The notes beneath the pieces are model-generated. The model had not been told where the DNA came from and made no database searches. It was given only the letters and a program-made list of their open reading frames with translations. From assembly GCA_963925035.1 (NCBI GenBank), contig CAWUSK010000016.1, positions 1 through 64,000 of the forward strand: 64,000 nt of DNA, given 5' to 3'. This DNA is from UBA4466 sp963925035. GTDB taxonomy: Bacteria; Bacteroidota; Bacteroidia; Flavobacteriales_D; Crocinitomicaceae. The translations under genes and the position numbers were made by a program. Position 1 is the stretch's first letter. Each line of letters begins with the position of its first letter. Below, piece after piece: positions 52,873 to 61,868 of this stretch.

Positions 52873-54426
52873 TTAATCTCTAATAACTTTCGTCATAAAT
52901 GTCTTGCTTGAAGTAATAACTGAAATAATATACACACCTATACCTTGCTGACTCAAATCTAAATTAACGCGATTTCCACCTTTAGTAGCCTGAATTGGTG
53001 TATTCACTATTACTCTTCCGTCAACACTCATCACTTTCAGGATTACATCTTCTTTTTTATACGAATTAAATATTATTTCGGAAAGTCCAGTTGTTGGATT
53101 AGGGAAAACAGATAACATGTCGTACATATCATCTAAAATATTTACAGCTCTAACTTCAGAGTGTTTGCCGTTTCCATCTTCATCCCATTGGTTAAGCCTA
53201 TAGTAGTTTACTCCAATATTTGGTCTATCGTCAATTGTGTAATACTGAGACTCATTGTTTGTAGTCCCAGATCCTTTTACAACATTGATGATTTCAAAAT
53301 TAACACCATCAGTCGATTTTTCAACCTCCCATCTATCGTTAATTCTTTCTGAATCTGTTTTCCAAAAAAGGTCAACTAAATGTTCATTAGGCTGATATTC
53401 TGCTGTGAATTCTGACAACTCTACAGGCAATAAAAAACAATCTAATGAGGACGTACCTCCAAAACTCAAGCTATATCCTGTCCCTCCACTTGGACTCCAC
53501 TTGTCGACGACTAATATGTAAGTTTCACCTGCAGTTACATTTAAAATGGCTAATTGCCCATTACCAGTTACACTTTCCGTTGCATCATTATTTGCAGGAT
53601 TCCCGCCATTCCCGGAAGCAGAAGTTACACCAGCAGCTCCTGAATCAGTGCATCGTATAGGCGAACCGAGAGCAGCACAAGTAACATTCGGACCATAAAT
53701 TGCGAAATCATAATCATCTGTAGCAACAGTAGGGGTTATCGTTACAGACAAATTACCTGATGTTTGGGCCTGAAATGTATACCAATTTGTATGGTTTTCT
53801 CCTCCAGCTGGGCAAGCAGAACCAGTGCAACCTTCAGCAACAATTCCAGGTCCACTAGAGTTCGTAGAAATTGTAGAACCAGAGCATAAAGGTGTCATGG
53901 TTTGGCAATCACTATTATCTGTTCCGTTTGGACCACCCGCGCAAGGAACACATGTTAAAGTTGCATTCCATCCAGGACGAACGACTGAACCGTCTGATCT
54001 AAAACGAAATGTCAAGCATCCACTAGGACCTGTAGCAGTATAAGTAAAAGGAACTGCAGGAGCACCCATAATTTGACCCGATATATTTGCAGGTGCAGTC
54101 ATAAACAAAGGACTATTTTGAGTAGGACCATTTCCAATCATTAAATAATCAAACCCATTTTCCGTATCGAACTGAGAAAAAGTTGCGCTCATACATTGAC
54201 CAGCAATACTTGGACAAAATACTCTATAAATATTATTAATACTGTTCGAATAATCACCTCCAGATCCACCATTATCTGCATAAGTCAAAGGACCACAGCT
54301 TGAAACTAGACATGAACCGACATATTCACCATTAATACCAACGGTAGGATGTGAATATTGACCGAATGAATTGCTTGAAACCAAACACAAGAGTGATACA
54401 GCAAATTTTATAACTAAATTTTTCAT
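52873..54426 (-). CDS. Secreted CUB-like / PPC-like protein with T9SS sorting domain
   Basis: 517 residues with signal peptide (SNSFG|QYS). Residues about 30-165 are a Cys-rich CUB-like beta sandwich (YRVFCPSIAGQCMSATFSQF, GFDYLMIGNGP, GCLTFRFRSDGSVVRPGW). About 185-330 is a PPC-like beta domain (NWYTFQAQTSGNLSVTITP, DDYDFAIYGPN, LNVTAGETYILVVDKWS), and a short Fn3-like bridge follows (LPVELSEFTAEY). The C-terminus is a T9SS type A tail (VFPNPTTGLSEIIFNS, GVYIISVITSSKTF, KVIRD). Expected at the surface as adhesin or binding protein. Overlaps the small upstream gene by 4 bases (ATGA). Confidence 0.87.
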   Translation of the reverse strand: MKNLVIKFAVSLLCLVSSNSFGQYSHPTVGINGEYVGSCLVSSCGPLTYADNGGSGGDYSNSINNIYRVFCPSIAGQCMSATFSQFDTENGFDYLMIGNGPTQNSPLFMTAPANISGQIMGAPAVPFTYTATGPSGCLTFRFRSDGSVVRPGWNATLTCVPCAGGPNGTDNSDCQTMTPLCSGSTISTNSSGPGIVAEGCTGSACPAGGENHTNWYTFQAQTSGNLSVTITPTVATDDYDFAIYGPNVTCAALGSPIRCTDSGAAGVTSASGNGGNPANNDATESVTGNGQLAILNVTAGETYILVVDKWSPSGGTGYSLSFGGTSSLDCFLLPVELSEFTAEYQPNEHLVDLFWKTDSERINDRWEVEKSTDGVNFEIINVVKGSGTTNNESQYYTIDDRPNIGVNYYRLNQWDEDGNGKHSEVRAVNILDDMYDMLSVFPNPTTGLSEIIFNSYKKEDVILKVMSVDGRVIVNTPIQATKGGNRVNLDLSQQGIGVYIISVITSSKTFMTKVIRD

Positions 54427-54737
54427 TGTTCAAAAGTATTTAATGAATTTGTTCTCGCTGATTTCTTTTTATAAAAAAGAATAATTTCAAGCCCAGTATT
54501 AACGTCGTTCACCACAACATTATGATCAATCGCTCTCATTGAATCTAATCTGTCTAAATCTATTTGACTTAAGATTGAACTATCTGAAACGATAACAGAT
54601 TCATCCACTAGTTTATAATCAACGTTGTAACGTTCTATATTCGTTGGTAATTCCATCGGGGTAACATACCTTTCAGTTGACTGTCCCCATCCAATGGAAA
54701 CAACACAAATTGACATTGTTAGTAATAATATTTTCAT
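54423..54737 (-). CDS. Small secreted hypothetical protein
   Basis: 104 residues with a signal peptide (SIGWG|QST). The mature part is acidic, with many Asp and Ser residues; no family recognised. Its TGA overlaps the ATG of the CUB-like T9SS protein, so the two are translationally coupled and may work together at the envelope. Confidence 0.65.
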   Translation of the reverse strand: MKILLLTMSICVVSIGWGQSTERYVTPMELPTNIERYNVDYKLVDESVIVSDSSILSQIDLDRLDSMRAIDHNVVVNDVNTGLEIILFYKKKSARTNSLNTFEQ

Positions 54738-55128
54738 AAAAATCTGTTTTAGTAATTTGCAGAATTACGTTAATAAATAATTTAATTATACAAACATCAA
54801 ACAAAAATAGTACAGCTTAAATAGCTTCTCCTGCGGCTTTTTATTATTGTCGAGGTATCCGCTGATTATCTGCCCTAAATTGTTCTCAGTTTCCAAATTC
54901 ATTTCATTATTTAGACGACAGTTGTTTTCATCAGTTGCCTTTTTTCAAAATAAAAATAGTTGGGATAACACAAATCTATCATAAATCTAGACTAACAAAA
55001 TAAAATATATTTGTTTAGTAATCTTTAAACTAAGCTGATTTAGTTAAGCACAGAACTGATGTAACCACTTAATATTCGAATATTTACAGATTATTTGAAT
55101 CTAACGTAGTTTCACTTTAGCAGAATGT
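54738..55128. other. Intergenic region
   Basis: 391 AT-rich bases with no ORF of note. It holds a minus-strand -7-like element (reverse of TATTTTTG at 54802-54809) that could serve the small secreted gene, and a perfect 14-base palindrome, AATATTCGAATATT, at 55071-55084 of unknown meaning. I see no RNA gene. Confidence 0.45.
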
Positions 55129-56136
55129 CTAAATAATATTCACTTCTCTTTCCAGCTCAACGCCGAATTTGGTTCGAACATCTTCAATGATCGAAGTGGA
55201 CAAATCAAATATGTCATTTCCTTGACTATTGGAGTAATTCACCAAAACCAAAGCCTGGTTTTTATGCACTCCGTAAGTAGAAATTGTTTTCCCCTTCCAA
55301 CCTGCCTGTTCGATTAACCAACCTGCAGCCAATTTAACTTTACCTTCTCCAGCTGGGTAATTGGGTGCGTTTTCGTAATCCTTTTGAATTTCCCGTAAAA
55401 CTTCAATATCCACAACTGGATTTTTAAAGAAACTACCTGCATTTCCAATTTCTTTTGGATTAGGTAATTTACTGGAACGAATCGCAATTACTGCATTACT
55501 AATGTCCTTTATGGAAGGGTTTTTTATTCCATTTTCTTCAAGCTCCGCATTAATCGCGCCGTAACTTGAATTTATCTGATGATTTTTTGTCAATTTAAAG
55601 GAAACGGATAAAACAATAAATTGATCTTTCAATTCTCGTTTAAAGACGCTTTCACGATAACCAAATTTACATTCTGAATGATTAAACGTTTTTATTTCCC
55701 CTGTTTTAATTTCATATGCTTCCAAGGAATGGAATACATCTTTTATTTCAATCCCATACGCTCCAATATTCTGCATCGGACTGGCGCCTATACTTCCAGG
55801 AATAAGCGATAGATTTTCTATACCACCAAAATCATGATCGATGCAATTCAATACAAATTCATGCCACACCTCTCCTGCTCCGGACTTCACTATTACAGCT
55901 TCATCCGATGTTTCAATAATTTCAAATCCTTTGATTTCATTTCGAATTACAAGTCCATCAAAATCTTTCGTAAACAAGATATTACTTCCTCCTCCTAAAA
56001 CAAGCAAGGAATCATTATTTCGTTGACGAAGTATTTCATCCAATTCTTCCTTATTGGAAAATCGTGAAAAACGCTTAGCAATAGACTGAATTCCGAATGT
56101 ATTGAATTCTTTTAACGGGATATTATTCAAAATCAT
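55129..56136 (-). CDS. murB: UDP-N-acetylenolpyruvoylglucosamine reductase
   Basis: FAD/NADPH enzyme making UDP-MurNAc in the cytosolic phase of peptidoglycan synthesis. Type I MurB marks: NTFGIQSIAKRF, LVLGGGSNILFT, GSIGASPMQNIGAYGIEI, FGYRESVFK (Tyr-Arg), NAGSFFKNPVV (catalytic Ser) and AAGWLIEQAGWKGK. Length 335. A -7 element lies 4 bases before its ATG on the minus strand. Confidence 0.96.
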   Translation of the reverse strand: MILNNIPLKEFNTFGIQSIAKRFSRFSNKEELDEILRQRNNDSLLVLGGGSNILFTKDFDGLVIRNEIKGFEIIETSDEAVIVKSGAGEVWHEFVLNCIDHDFGGIENLSLIPGSIGASPMQNIGAYGIEIKDVFHSLEAYEIKTGEIKTFNHSECKFGYRESVFKRELKDQFIVLSVSFKLTKNHQINSSYGAINAELEENGIKNPSIKDISNAVIAIRSSKLPNPKEIGNAGSFFKNPVVDIEVLREIQKDYENAPNYPAGEGKVKLAAGWLIEQAGWKGKTISTYGVHKNQALVLVNYSNSQGNDIFDLSTSIIEDVRTKFGVELEREVNII

Positions 56137-56140
56137 TTTC

Positions 56141-56148
56141 CAAAATTA
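56141..56148 (-). promoter_or_regulatory. -7 promoter element before murB
   Basis: Minus-strand TAATTTTG (TAnnTTTG match) with only 4 bases to the murB ATG at 56136. Confidence 0.5.
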
Positions 56149-56203
56149 GTGGAATCTACCTAAGGTTTAGATACTATTTAAAATAAACTTCAACGTTCGA
56201 TTG

Positions 56204-56233
56204 TTGTTAATTACGCGAATGCAAGTAAATTTG
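56204..56233 (+). promoter_or_regulatory. Bacteroidota promoter (TTG, 19 bases, TAAATTTG) before menI
   Basis: The best promoter in the window: a -33 TTG at 56204-56206 (another at 56201), a 19-base spacer, and the -7 element TAAATTTG at 56226-56233. The menI ATG follows after 4 bases, so the transcript would start at or within a base or two of the start codon. Confidence 0.65.
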
Positions 56234-56237
56234 CAGT

Positions 56238-56657
56238 ATGGAGCTCAAAAAAATATCACTCGAAGAAGTGAATCGAATTAACGAAAACACACTTATCAGA
56301 CATTTAGGGATTGAAATAATCGAAATTGGAACTGATTATTTGACTGCACGCATGCCTGTTGATCATCGCACACACCAACCTATGGGACTTCTTCACGGAG
56401 GTGCGAGTGTTGTATTAATCGAAAGTTTAGGATCAGTTGGGTCAAGTCTTTTGGTTGATTTGAATGTGGAACATCCCGTTGGTTTAGAGGTAAACGCAAA
56501 TCACGTTGGTGCCGCAAGAACTGGCTATGTTACAGCGAAAGCGAAAATAGTACATACTGGTAAAAGAACACATGTTTGGCAAGTTGAGGTGCAAACAGAA
56601 GATACAAAGAGATTGGTTTGTACAGGTCGTTTAACAGTAATGATAGTAAAACGATAG
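56238..56657 (+). CDS. menI: Hotdog-fold thioesterase, probable DHNA-CoA hydrolase
   Basis: A 139-residue hotdog thioesterase of the PaaI/YdiI group. GLLHGGASVVLIESLGSVGSSL contains the catalytic Glu after the HGG motif, followed by GLEVNANHVGAARTGYV. Because menF and menD follow at once, the likely reaction is 1,4-dihydroxy-2-naphthoyl-CoA hydrolysis in menaquinone synthesis; this specificity is inferred from context. Confidence 0.85.
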   Translation: MELKKISLEEVNRINENTLIRHLGIEIIEIGTDYLTARMPVDHRTHQPMGLLHGGASVVLIESLGSVGSSLLVDLNVEHPVGLEVNANHVGAARTGYVTAKAKIVHTGKRTHVWQVEVQTEDTKRLVCTGRLTVMIVKR

Positions 56658-56664
56658 TTTCATA

Positions 56665-57621
56665 TTGGGAGACATTTTAACATATCGAATTCCACAACAG
56701 GAAATCATTCAGCTTGCAGGTGAATTTATAGAGGTTAAAGAATTTGATGAATTCAGTTGTTTTATTGTCTCCTCATTCAACAAGAAAGAAAAATACCAAT
56801 TCGTTGAAAAAGCTACATCTGAAGATTTTTCATTTTCAGATGTAAATCCAACTTGTTATACCCAAAGTGAATACAACCAACTCGCTTCGGATTTCCTGAA
56901 GGAATTGAGAGCACAAAATCTTTCTAAAGCGATATTTTCCAGGATTAAAGTTGTTGAATTTGAAATTAATCCTTCCGACTTTTTCAATCAACTTTGCGTT
57001 GCTTACCCTAATGCTTTTGTTTCTTTGATTTCATCTCCACTTTTTGGAACATGGGTAGGAGCATCTCCTGAAATTCTGGTTAAATCCAAAGGGGAAGTTG
57101 CAGAAACCATATCACTCGCTGGAACATTGAAGCGCGACTCAAGCGAAACATGGCAAACTAAAGAACACGAAGAACAAAATCATGTTACTGCCTTTATTGA
57201 ATCAAAACTTCGAGCCTCAAAAGTTGTAAATCTCAAAATTTCAGATCTACAAGAAGTGAATGCTGGACCAGTCCGTCACTTAAAAACTTCCTTCCAATTT
57301 GGTCTTGGCACTAATTCAACGATTGAAATTGCCGAGAAATTACATCCAACACCAGCAGTCAGTGGATTGCCGCAAAAAGAAGCTCTTGAAGTGATTGAAC
57401 AAATCGAACAACACGATCGTAAAATATACGCAGGAATAATTGGTGTAATTGGCAAAGACTCAACGCACCTTTACGTTAACTTGCGCTGTGCAGAAATCAT
57501 TCATCACAATGCATATTTATATTTAGGCGGTGGATATACGAAGGACTCAATTGTAAACTCAGAATGGGAGGAAACCGAAAATAAAGCAAATACATTACTC
57601 AACGTGATGAAAAAACAATAG
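56665..57621 (+). CDS. menF: Isochorismate synthase (chorismate-binding enzyme)
   Basis: A 318-residue chorismate-utilising enzyme, shorter than E. coli MenF, as usual in Bacteroidota. Key segments: KAIFSRIKVVEF, TWVGASPEILVK, ISLAGTLKRD, EEQNHVTAFIESKL, LHPTPAVSGLPQKEA (PTPAV.G.P) and YAGIIGVIG. No ATG is available; the start is TTG at 56665 (MGDILTYRIP), 7 bases after the menI stop, with an in-frame stop at 56647 excluding anything much longer. Converts chorismate to isochorismate for menD. Confidence 0.92.
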   Translation: MGDILTYRIPQQEIIQLAGEFIEVKEFDEFSCFIVSSFNKKEKYQFVEKATSEDFSFSDVNPTCYTQSEYNQLASDFLKELRAQNLSKAIFSRIKVVEFEINPSDFFNQLCVAYPNAFVSLISSPLFGTWVGASPEILVKSKGEVAETISLAGTLKRDSSETWQTKEHEEQNHVTAFIESKLRASKVVNLKISDLQEVNAGPVRHLKTSFQFGLGTNSTIEIAEKLHPTPAVSGLPQKEALEVIEQIEQHDRKIYAGIIGVIGKDSTHLYVNLRCAEIIHHNAYLYLGGGYTKDSIVNSEWEETENKANTLLNVMKKQ

Positions 57622-57632
57622 TTTTGAAATCT

Positions 57633-59327
57633 ATGCGAACAACAAGTAAATCTGGAATTTCAGCTTTTGTGAATGAATGTGTAAAACACGGAATGCGGCA
57701 TGTTCTTTGTTCTCCTGGTTCTAGAAACGCTCCTTTGGTCATCGCTTTTGATGAACATCCAGCAATTGAAACTTTTGTAATTCACGACGAACGTTGTGCA
57801 GCATTTTATGCCATGGGAATGGCGCAACAACTCAATGCCCCTGTAGGAATCACTTGTACTTCTGGCTCAGCCATGTTGAATTATTACCCTGCAGTGGCAG
57901 AAGCGCATTACCAATCCATTCCATTAGTTGTAATATCCGCCGATCGACCTGAAGAATGGATCGATCAGGGCGACGGACAAACAATTGTTCAAAAAGGTGT
58001 TTATACCAATCACATACGATTCGAATTCACAATATTGGAAGAGCTAAATAAGGACTTCACAATTGATGATTTAAAAAATTGCGTGAAAATTGCGTTTCAG
58101 AAAGGACATGGAAACTGGAAAGGACCAATTCATTTCAATATTCCAATCAGCGAGCCGTTGTACAAAACTGTTGAAGCAGATAACCTCGATTTTGAGGCTT
58201 ACCCATCAAGCATTGTAGAAAAAGAAATTTCAACAACTGAAATAGACTTTATTCAAAATACATGGAAGAATTCGGAAAGAAAATTAATTCTTTGTGGCCA
58301 ACTTCCTAAAAATCCCTATTTGCTTCAAAAAGTAATTGACTTAAGTAACGATTCGTCCGTTGCAATTTTGGTTGAAAACACTTCAAACTTATCGCATCCA
58401 GCTTTTATTCACTGTATCGATAGAACCTTAGAAGGTATAACAGAAAGTGAACTTGAAAAATTCAATCCAGATCTACTGATTACAATCGGTGGAGCTGTTG
58501 TTTCTAAACGAATCAAGCAATTTCTAAGAAAAGCAACTATCGCGCATCATTGGAAAATCGGTTATGATTTCCCTGAAATGGACACATATCGTGCGCTTAC
58601 AAAATCTTTTGAAGTCAGCCCTGCTCATTTTACACTTCAACTTTTGGCAGTTAAATCCGAAGTTCAAAACTCAATGTATGGAGCACGCTGGAAACAATTG
58701 GATTTTATGTGTCAAGAAAAAATTGGCTCATTTTTCCAAACTATTCCATATTCTGACCTAAGTGTTTTTGAAACAATTTTAGATTACATTCCAGAAGACA
58801 GTTTCCTGCACATGGCGAATAGTTCTGTTGTTCGTTATTGCCAATTGTTCGATCCAATTAAATCAATTCATTATTTCTCTAACCGAGGAACTAGTGGAAT
58901 TGATGGTTGTACAAGTACTGCTTGTGGAGCTGCATTGATGTCTCCATCTAAGTGCAATGTATTAATTACAGGTGATGTTTCGTTTTTCTATGACAGTAAT
59001 GCACTTTGGAGCAATCACCTTCCTGCTAACTTACGCATCATCTTAATTAATAATGGTGGCGGTGGAATTTTTAAAATAATTCCAGGACCCGATTCTACCA
59101 AACAATCTGAAACCTTTTTCGAGGCAAAACATCCTTTCAAAGCAGAACATATCTGCAAGGCATTCGGAGTGCATTATTCTCATGCTCAATCGATTCAAGA
59201 AGTCGAAAACAACATGGAACATTTTTACGAGCAATCGGAGGATAGAATGCCTAAGCTAATTGAGATTACAACACCTTCAGAATTAAACCCTATCGTTTTA
59301 AAAGATTTTTTTAATACCATCCGATAA
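57633..59327 (+). CDS. menD: SEPHCHC synthase, menaquinone biosynthesis MenD
   Basis: ThDP-dependent enzyme condensing isochorismate with 2-oxoglutarate. About 564 residues from the ATG at 57633; a TTG at 57624 is also open. Visible: HVLCSPGSRNAPL, HDERCAAFYAMGMA (catalytic Glu region), SADRPEEWIDQGDGQTI, SNRGTSGIDGC and the ThDP-binding GDVSFFYDSNALW...INNGGGGIF. It directly follows menF, completing menI-menF-menD; the remaining men genes are outside the window. Confidence 0.95.
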   Translation: MRTTSKSGISAFVNECVKHGMRHVLCSPGSRNAPLVIAFDEHPAIETFVIHDERCAAFYAMGMAQQLNAPVGITCTSGSAMLNYYPAVAEAHYQSIPLVVISADRPEEWIDQGDGQTIVQKGVYTNHIRFEFTILEELNKDFTIDDLKNCVKIAFQKGHGNWKGPIHFNIPISEPLYKTVEADNLDFEAYPSSIVEKEISTTEIDFIQNTWKNSERKLILCGQLPKNPYLLQKVIDLSNDSSVAILVENTSNLSHPAFIHCIDRTLEGITESELEKFNPDLLITIGGAVVSKRIKQFLRKATIAHHWKIGYDFPEMDTYRALTKSFEVSPAHFTLQLLAVKSEVQNSMYGARWKQLDFMCQEKIGSFFQTIPYSDLSVFETILDYIPEDSFLHMANSSVVRYCQLFDPIKSIHYFSNRGTSGIDGCTSTACGAALMSPSKCNVLITGDVSFFYDSNALWSNHLPANLRIILINNGGGGIFKIIPGPDSTKQSETFFEAKHPFKAEHICKAFGVHYSHAQSIQEVENNMEHFYEQSEDRMPKLIEITTPSELNPIVLKDFFNTIR

Positions 59328-59342
59328 TCTTGAATTCTTCAT

Positions 59343-59350
59343 TAATTTTG
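59343..59350 (+). promoter_or_regulatory. -7 promoter element before terC
   Basis: TAATTTTG, TAnnTTTG match 16 bases upstream of the terC ATG; suggests a separate transcript from the men genes. Confidence 0.45.
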
Positions 59351-59366
59351 CTCAAAATTAAACACA

Positions 59367-60113
59367 ATGGACTTTTCAATTTTACTTACGTGGGATGGTA
59401 TATTTTACCTTATCATTTTATCTCTCCTAGAAATCGTTTTAGGAATTGATAACATCATTTTTATTTCCATTGTAACCGATAAATTAGATAAACCTGAACA
59501 ACGTAAAGCACGCAATATTGGACTTACTTTAGCCTTAATTATTCGCCTTATTTTACTTACGGTTGTTGCTTGGATCATGCAAATGGTTGAGCCGTTGTTT
59601 TACATCAAAGAAATTCCATTTTCTGGTCAAAGTCTTGTTTTATTAATTGGAGGACTTTTTCTGATCTACAAAAGCACGACAGAAATGCACGACAGCGTGA
59701 CTGGGCATCATAATGAGATAGCAAAAAAACCGACTAAACTCTCAAGTGTAATTACTCAAATTGTATTAATTGACATCGTATTTAGTTTTGACTCTATCAT
59801 TACAGCAATAGGAATGACAAATGGGATAACAAAAGAAACTGGTCATAATCCAATGGTTATTATTTATTTGGCCGTTATCGTTTCGATGATAATAATGTTG
59901 GTGTTTGCACGTCAAATTTCAGACTTCATCAATAACCGTCCAACGATAAAGATGATTGCCTTAGGATTCCTAGTAACAATTGGAGTTATTCTTGTTGCGG
60001 AAGCATTCGGACAGCACATACCAAAAGGATACATCTATTTTGCAATGGTATATTCACTGCTTGTTGAATTCTTGAATATCCGAATGCGTAAAAACAAAAA
60101 AGTTGATGAATAA
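59367..60113 (+). CDS. TerC family membrane protein
   Basis: A 248-residue protein with seven to eight spans. The TerC hallmarks are SLLEIVLGIDNIIFISIV near the N-terminus and the related IVLIDIVFSFDSIITAIGM in the second half, both placing Asp in the membrane. Family members are linked to metal (Mn/Ca) export and protein metalation. Its stop is immediately followed by the next ATG (zero spacing). Confidence 0.9.
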   Translation: MDFSILLTWDGIFYLIILSLLEIVLGIDNIIFISIVTDKLDKPEQRKARNIGLTLALIIRLILLTVVAWIMQMVEPLFYIKEIPFSGQSLVLLIGGLFLIYKSTTEMHDSVTGHHNEIAKKPTKLSSVITQIVLIDIVFSFDSIITAIGMTNGITKETGHNPMVIIYLAVIVSMIIMLVFARQISDFINNRPTIKMIALGFLVTIGVILVAEAFGQHIPKGYIYFAMVYSLLVEFLNIRMRKNKKVDE

Positions 60114-60689
60114 ATGACAAAAGAAGATGCTCTTCTCTATTTTCCTCTGAATGAGGATATCGACATGAACGATTTGTACGATGAGCTTCTTTTCCAACAA
60201 AAGCAGTTTCTTTTCAATCGAATGCCCATTTCGAAAGTATTCAATTCTCGAATCGTACGACTAAAGAAAATTGAAGAAGCTTATCTTTTTTTTGGTGGAA
60301 CAAAAAATATAACAACTGTCAAAGAAATTGAATTAATTGAGCTTGATACAATCGAAGAAGCGTATCAATTTTTCCAAAAAACATTAACACGCATCAAACT
60401 TGAAATGTTTAATGCTAACAACATAACGGAGCTACTTAACGCAATTGATTTACTATTTAAAAATCAAAAAGCGTTTGCTCTAAAAATCGAATTACCGGCA
60501 TTAGAGTTTGACATCCAACCAATCGTTTCAAAAGAACCTGACGCGATGGAAATAATTCAAGCAATTAAAAACGCAAAGGCGCAAGGTATTTCAAAATTTA
60601 AGGAACTTTCACAATTGCCAAGTGATAATATTCTTATTCAAGAGGCAAATCGATTATCTTTGTGGCTGAAATTAGAAACGAATGTCTGA
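60114..60689 (+). CDS. Hypothetical protein
   Basis: A 191-residue cytosolic, mostly helical acidic protein (DALLYFPLNEDIDMNDLYDELLFQQKQF). I recognise no family. It is stacked between terC (no gap) and DUF493 (8-base overlap), so co-translation is likely. Confidence 0.7.
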   Translation: MTKEDALLYFPLNEDIDMNDLYDELLFQQKQFLFNRMPISKVFNSRIVRLKKIEEAYLFFGGTKNITTVKEIELIELDTIEEAYQFFQKTLTRIKLEMFNANNITELLNAIDLLFKNQKAFALKIELPALEFDIQPIVSKEPDAMEIIQAIKNAKAQGISKFKELSQLPSDNILIQEANRLSLWLKLETNV

Positions 60690-60948
60690 TATATTTAATA
60701 GTTTAAGAACTCAACTGGAATTTGAAGAATGGCCAAATGTGTTTTTGTTTAAACTTATTGGACCTAACAATTCTGAAACAGTGGCTCGAATTATAGCCCT
60801 TTTTGACGAAGGAACAGATTTACATTATCAACCTTCCAAAACGGGTAAATACATTAGTATTAGTGCAAAAGAAATGATGATGGATGTTGATTCTATCATA
60901 GCTAAGTATGAACAAGCTGCCTTAATAGAAGGTGTAATGACTTTATAA
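60682..60948 (+). CDS. DUF493 (YbeD-like) protein
   Basis: 88 residues with the DUF493 ferredoxin-like layout: FEEWPNVFLFKLIGPN at the N-terminus, then GKYISISAKEMMMDVDSIIAKYEQAALIEGVMTL. Small ACT-like regulatory fold; in other bacteria YbeD neighbours lipoylation genes, which is not the case here. Function unknown. Confidence 0.85.
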   Translation: MSDIFNSLRTQLEFEEWPNVFLFKLIGPNNSETVARIIALFDEGTDLHYQPSKTGKYISISAKEMMMDVDSIIAKYEQAALIEGVMTL

Positions 60949-60949
60949 T

Positions 60950-61348
60950 ATGATTTTAGTAGGATTTAATTGGCAAGATGTACTTTTTGGAATGCTTTGG
61001 GTTTCAATCATTGTATTGGTTCTCATAATTGGCTACAAAAAACTGTTGTCACATTTAGGACGTAACGATATAAAAAAAGAAGACTATTGCGTTTTATTCA
61101 ACGTAGAAGAATCTCCAGTAACAGGAGAAATTCCATTTTATTACACTTCAGAACAAGTTAAAAATGTTGCCATATGGATACAAGACAGTTCCATGAACGA
61201 CCTTTTTGAAGTTTCGAATCAGGAATGCAAAGTTGGTGGCAATATTATCCGTTACAACTCAGAGAATTTACAAAATGGTACTTATTTTTACTGTTTAAAG
61301 ACAGAGAATCAGAAAATAAGTAAGAAAATGATCGTTTTTCATGGATAA
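60950..61348 (+). CDS. Membrane-anchored protein with T9SS-tail-like beta domain
   Basis: 132 residues: one N-terminal membrane span (about 8-30), a short basic linker, then a domain of about 85 residues whose pattern (PVTGEIPFYYT, VKNVAIWIQDSSMNDLFEV, NLQNGTYFYCLKTENQKISKKMIVF) follows the T9SS type A sorting domain. There is no cargo domain and no cleavable signal peptide, so it is not a normal T9SS substrate. It starts 1 base after the DUF493 stop. Role unknown. Confidence 0.7.
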   Translation: MILVGFNWQDVLFGMLWVSIIVLVLIIGYKKLLSHLGRNDIKKEDYCVLFNVEESPVTGEIPFYYTSEQVKNVAIWIQDSSMNDLFEVSNQECKVGGNIIRYNSENLQNGTYFYCLKTENQKISKKMIVFHG

Positions 61349-61454
61349 CATGACAAATTGACGTTAAATTAAAAGTGGCAAAATAGTTGTCATTCACATT
61401 TTAGAATTAAATTTATGCCTGTAGTGGCAATTAAAACAAATAAAAATAAAAGTT

Positions 61455-61772
61455 ATGGCAGTAGAGATAACAGATGCGAATTTTGAAGAACTTGTAATGA
61501 ATTCAGACAAACCAGTTGTCGTGGATTTTTGGGCAGAATGGTGTGGACCTTGTCGCATGATTGGACCGGTAATTGAAGAAATGGCTGCAGAGTACGATGG
61601 TAAAGCTATCATTGGAAAAGTAAACGTTGACGAAAACCCAGGTGTTTCTGCAAAGTTTGGAGTTAGAAATATTCCTACGATATTATTCGTGAAAAACGGA
61701 GAAATTGCTGACAAATCAGTTGGCGCAGTGCCAAAAGCACAATTAACTGCAAAATTAGATGCAATCTTATAA
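61455..61772 (+). CDS. trxA: Thioredoxin
   Basis: A 105-residue classical thioredoxin with active site WAEWCGPCRMIGP, the cis-Pro in RNIPTILFVKNGE and the buried Asp in VVVDFWAEW. Cytosolic disulfide reductase; a likely electron donor for Tpx (47862). Terminator follows at 61798. Confidence 0.97.
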   Translation: MAVEITDANFEELVMNSDKPVVVDFWAEWCGPCRMIGPVIEEMAAEYDGKAIIGKVNVDENPGVSAKFGVRNIPTILFVKNGEIADKSVGAVPKAQLTAKLDAIL

Positions 61773-61797
61773 TTGATTTTTACATCAACGATATCTT

Positions 61798-61825
61798 AAA
61801 GCCTTTCAAATAAACGAAAGGCTTT
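61798..61825 (+). terminator. Intrinsic terminator of trxA
   Basis: A 10-bp perfect stem (61798-61807 with 61816-61825), 8-base loop, T tract. Confidence 0.88.
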
Positions 61826-61844
61826 TTTTGTGACTATAAAGTAC

Positions 61845-61852
61845 TAACTTTG
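61845..61852 (+). promoter_or_regulatory. -7 promoter element
   Basis: TAACTTTG, TAnnTTTG match 16 bases upstream of the ATG at 61869. Confidence 0.45.
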
Positions 61853-61868
61853 CTGAAAAATTAAAGAA

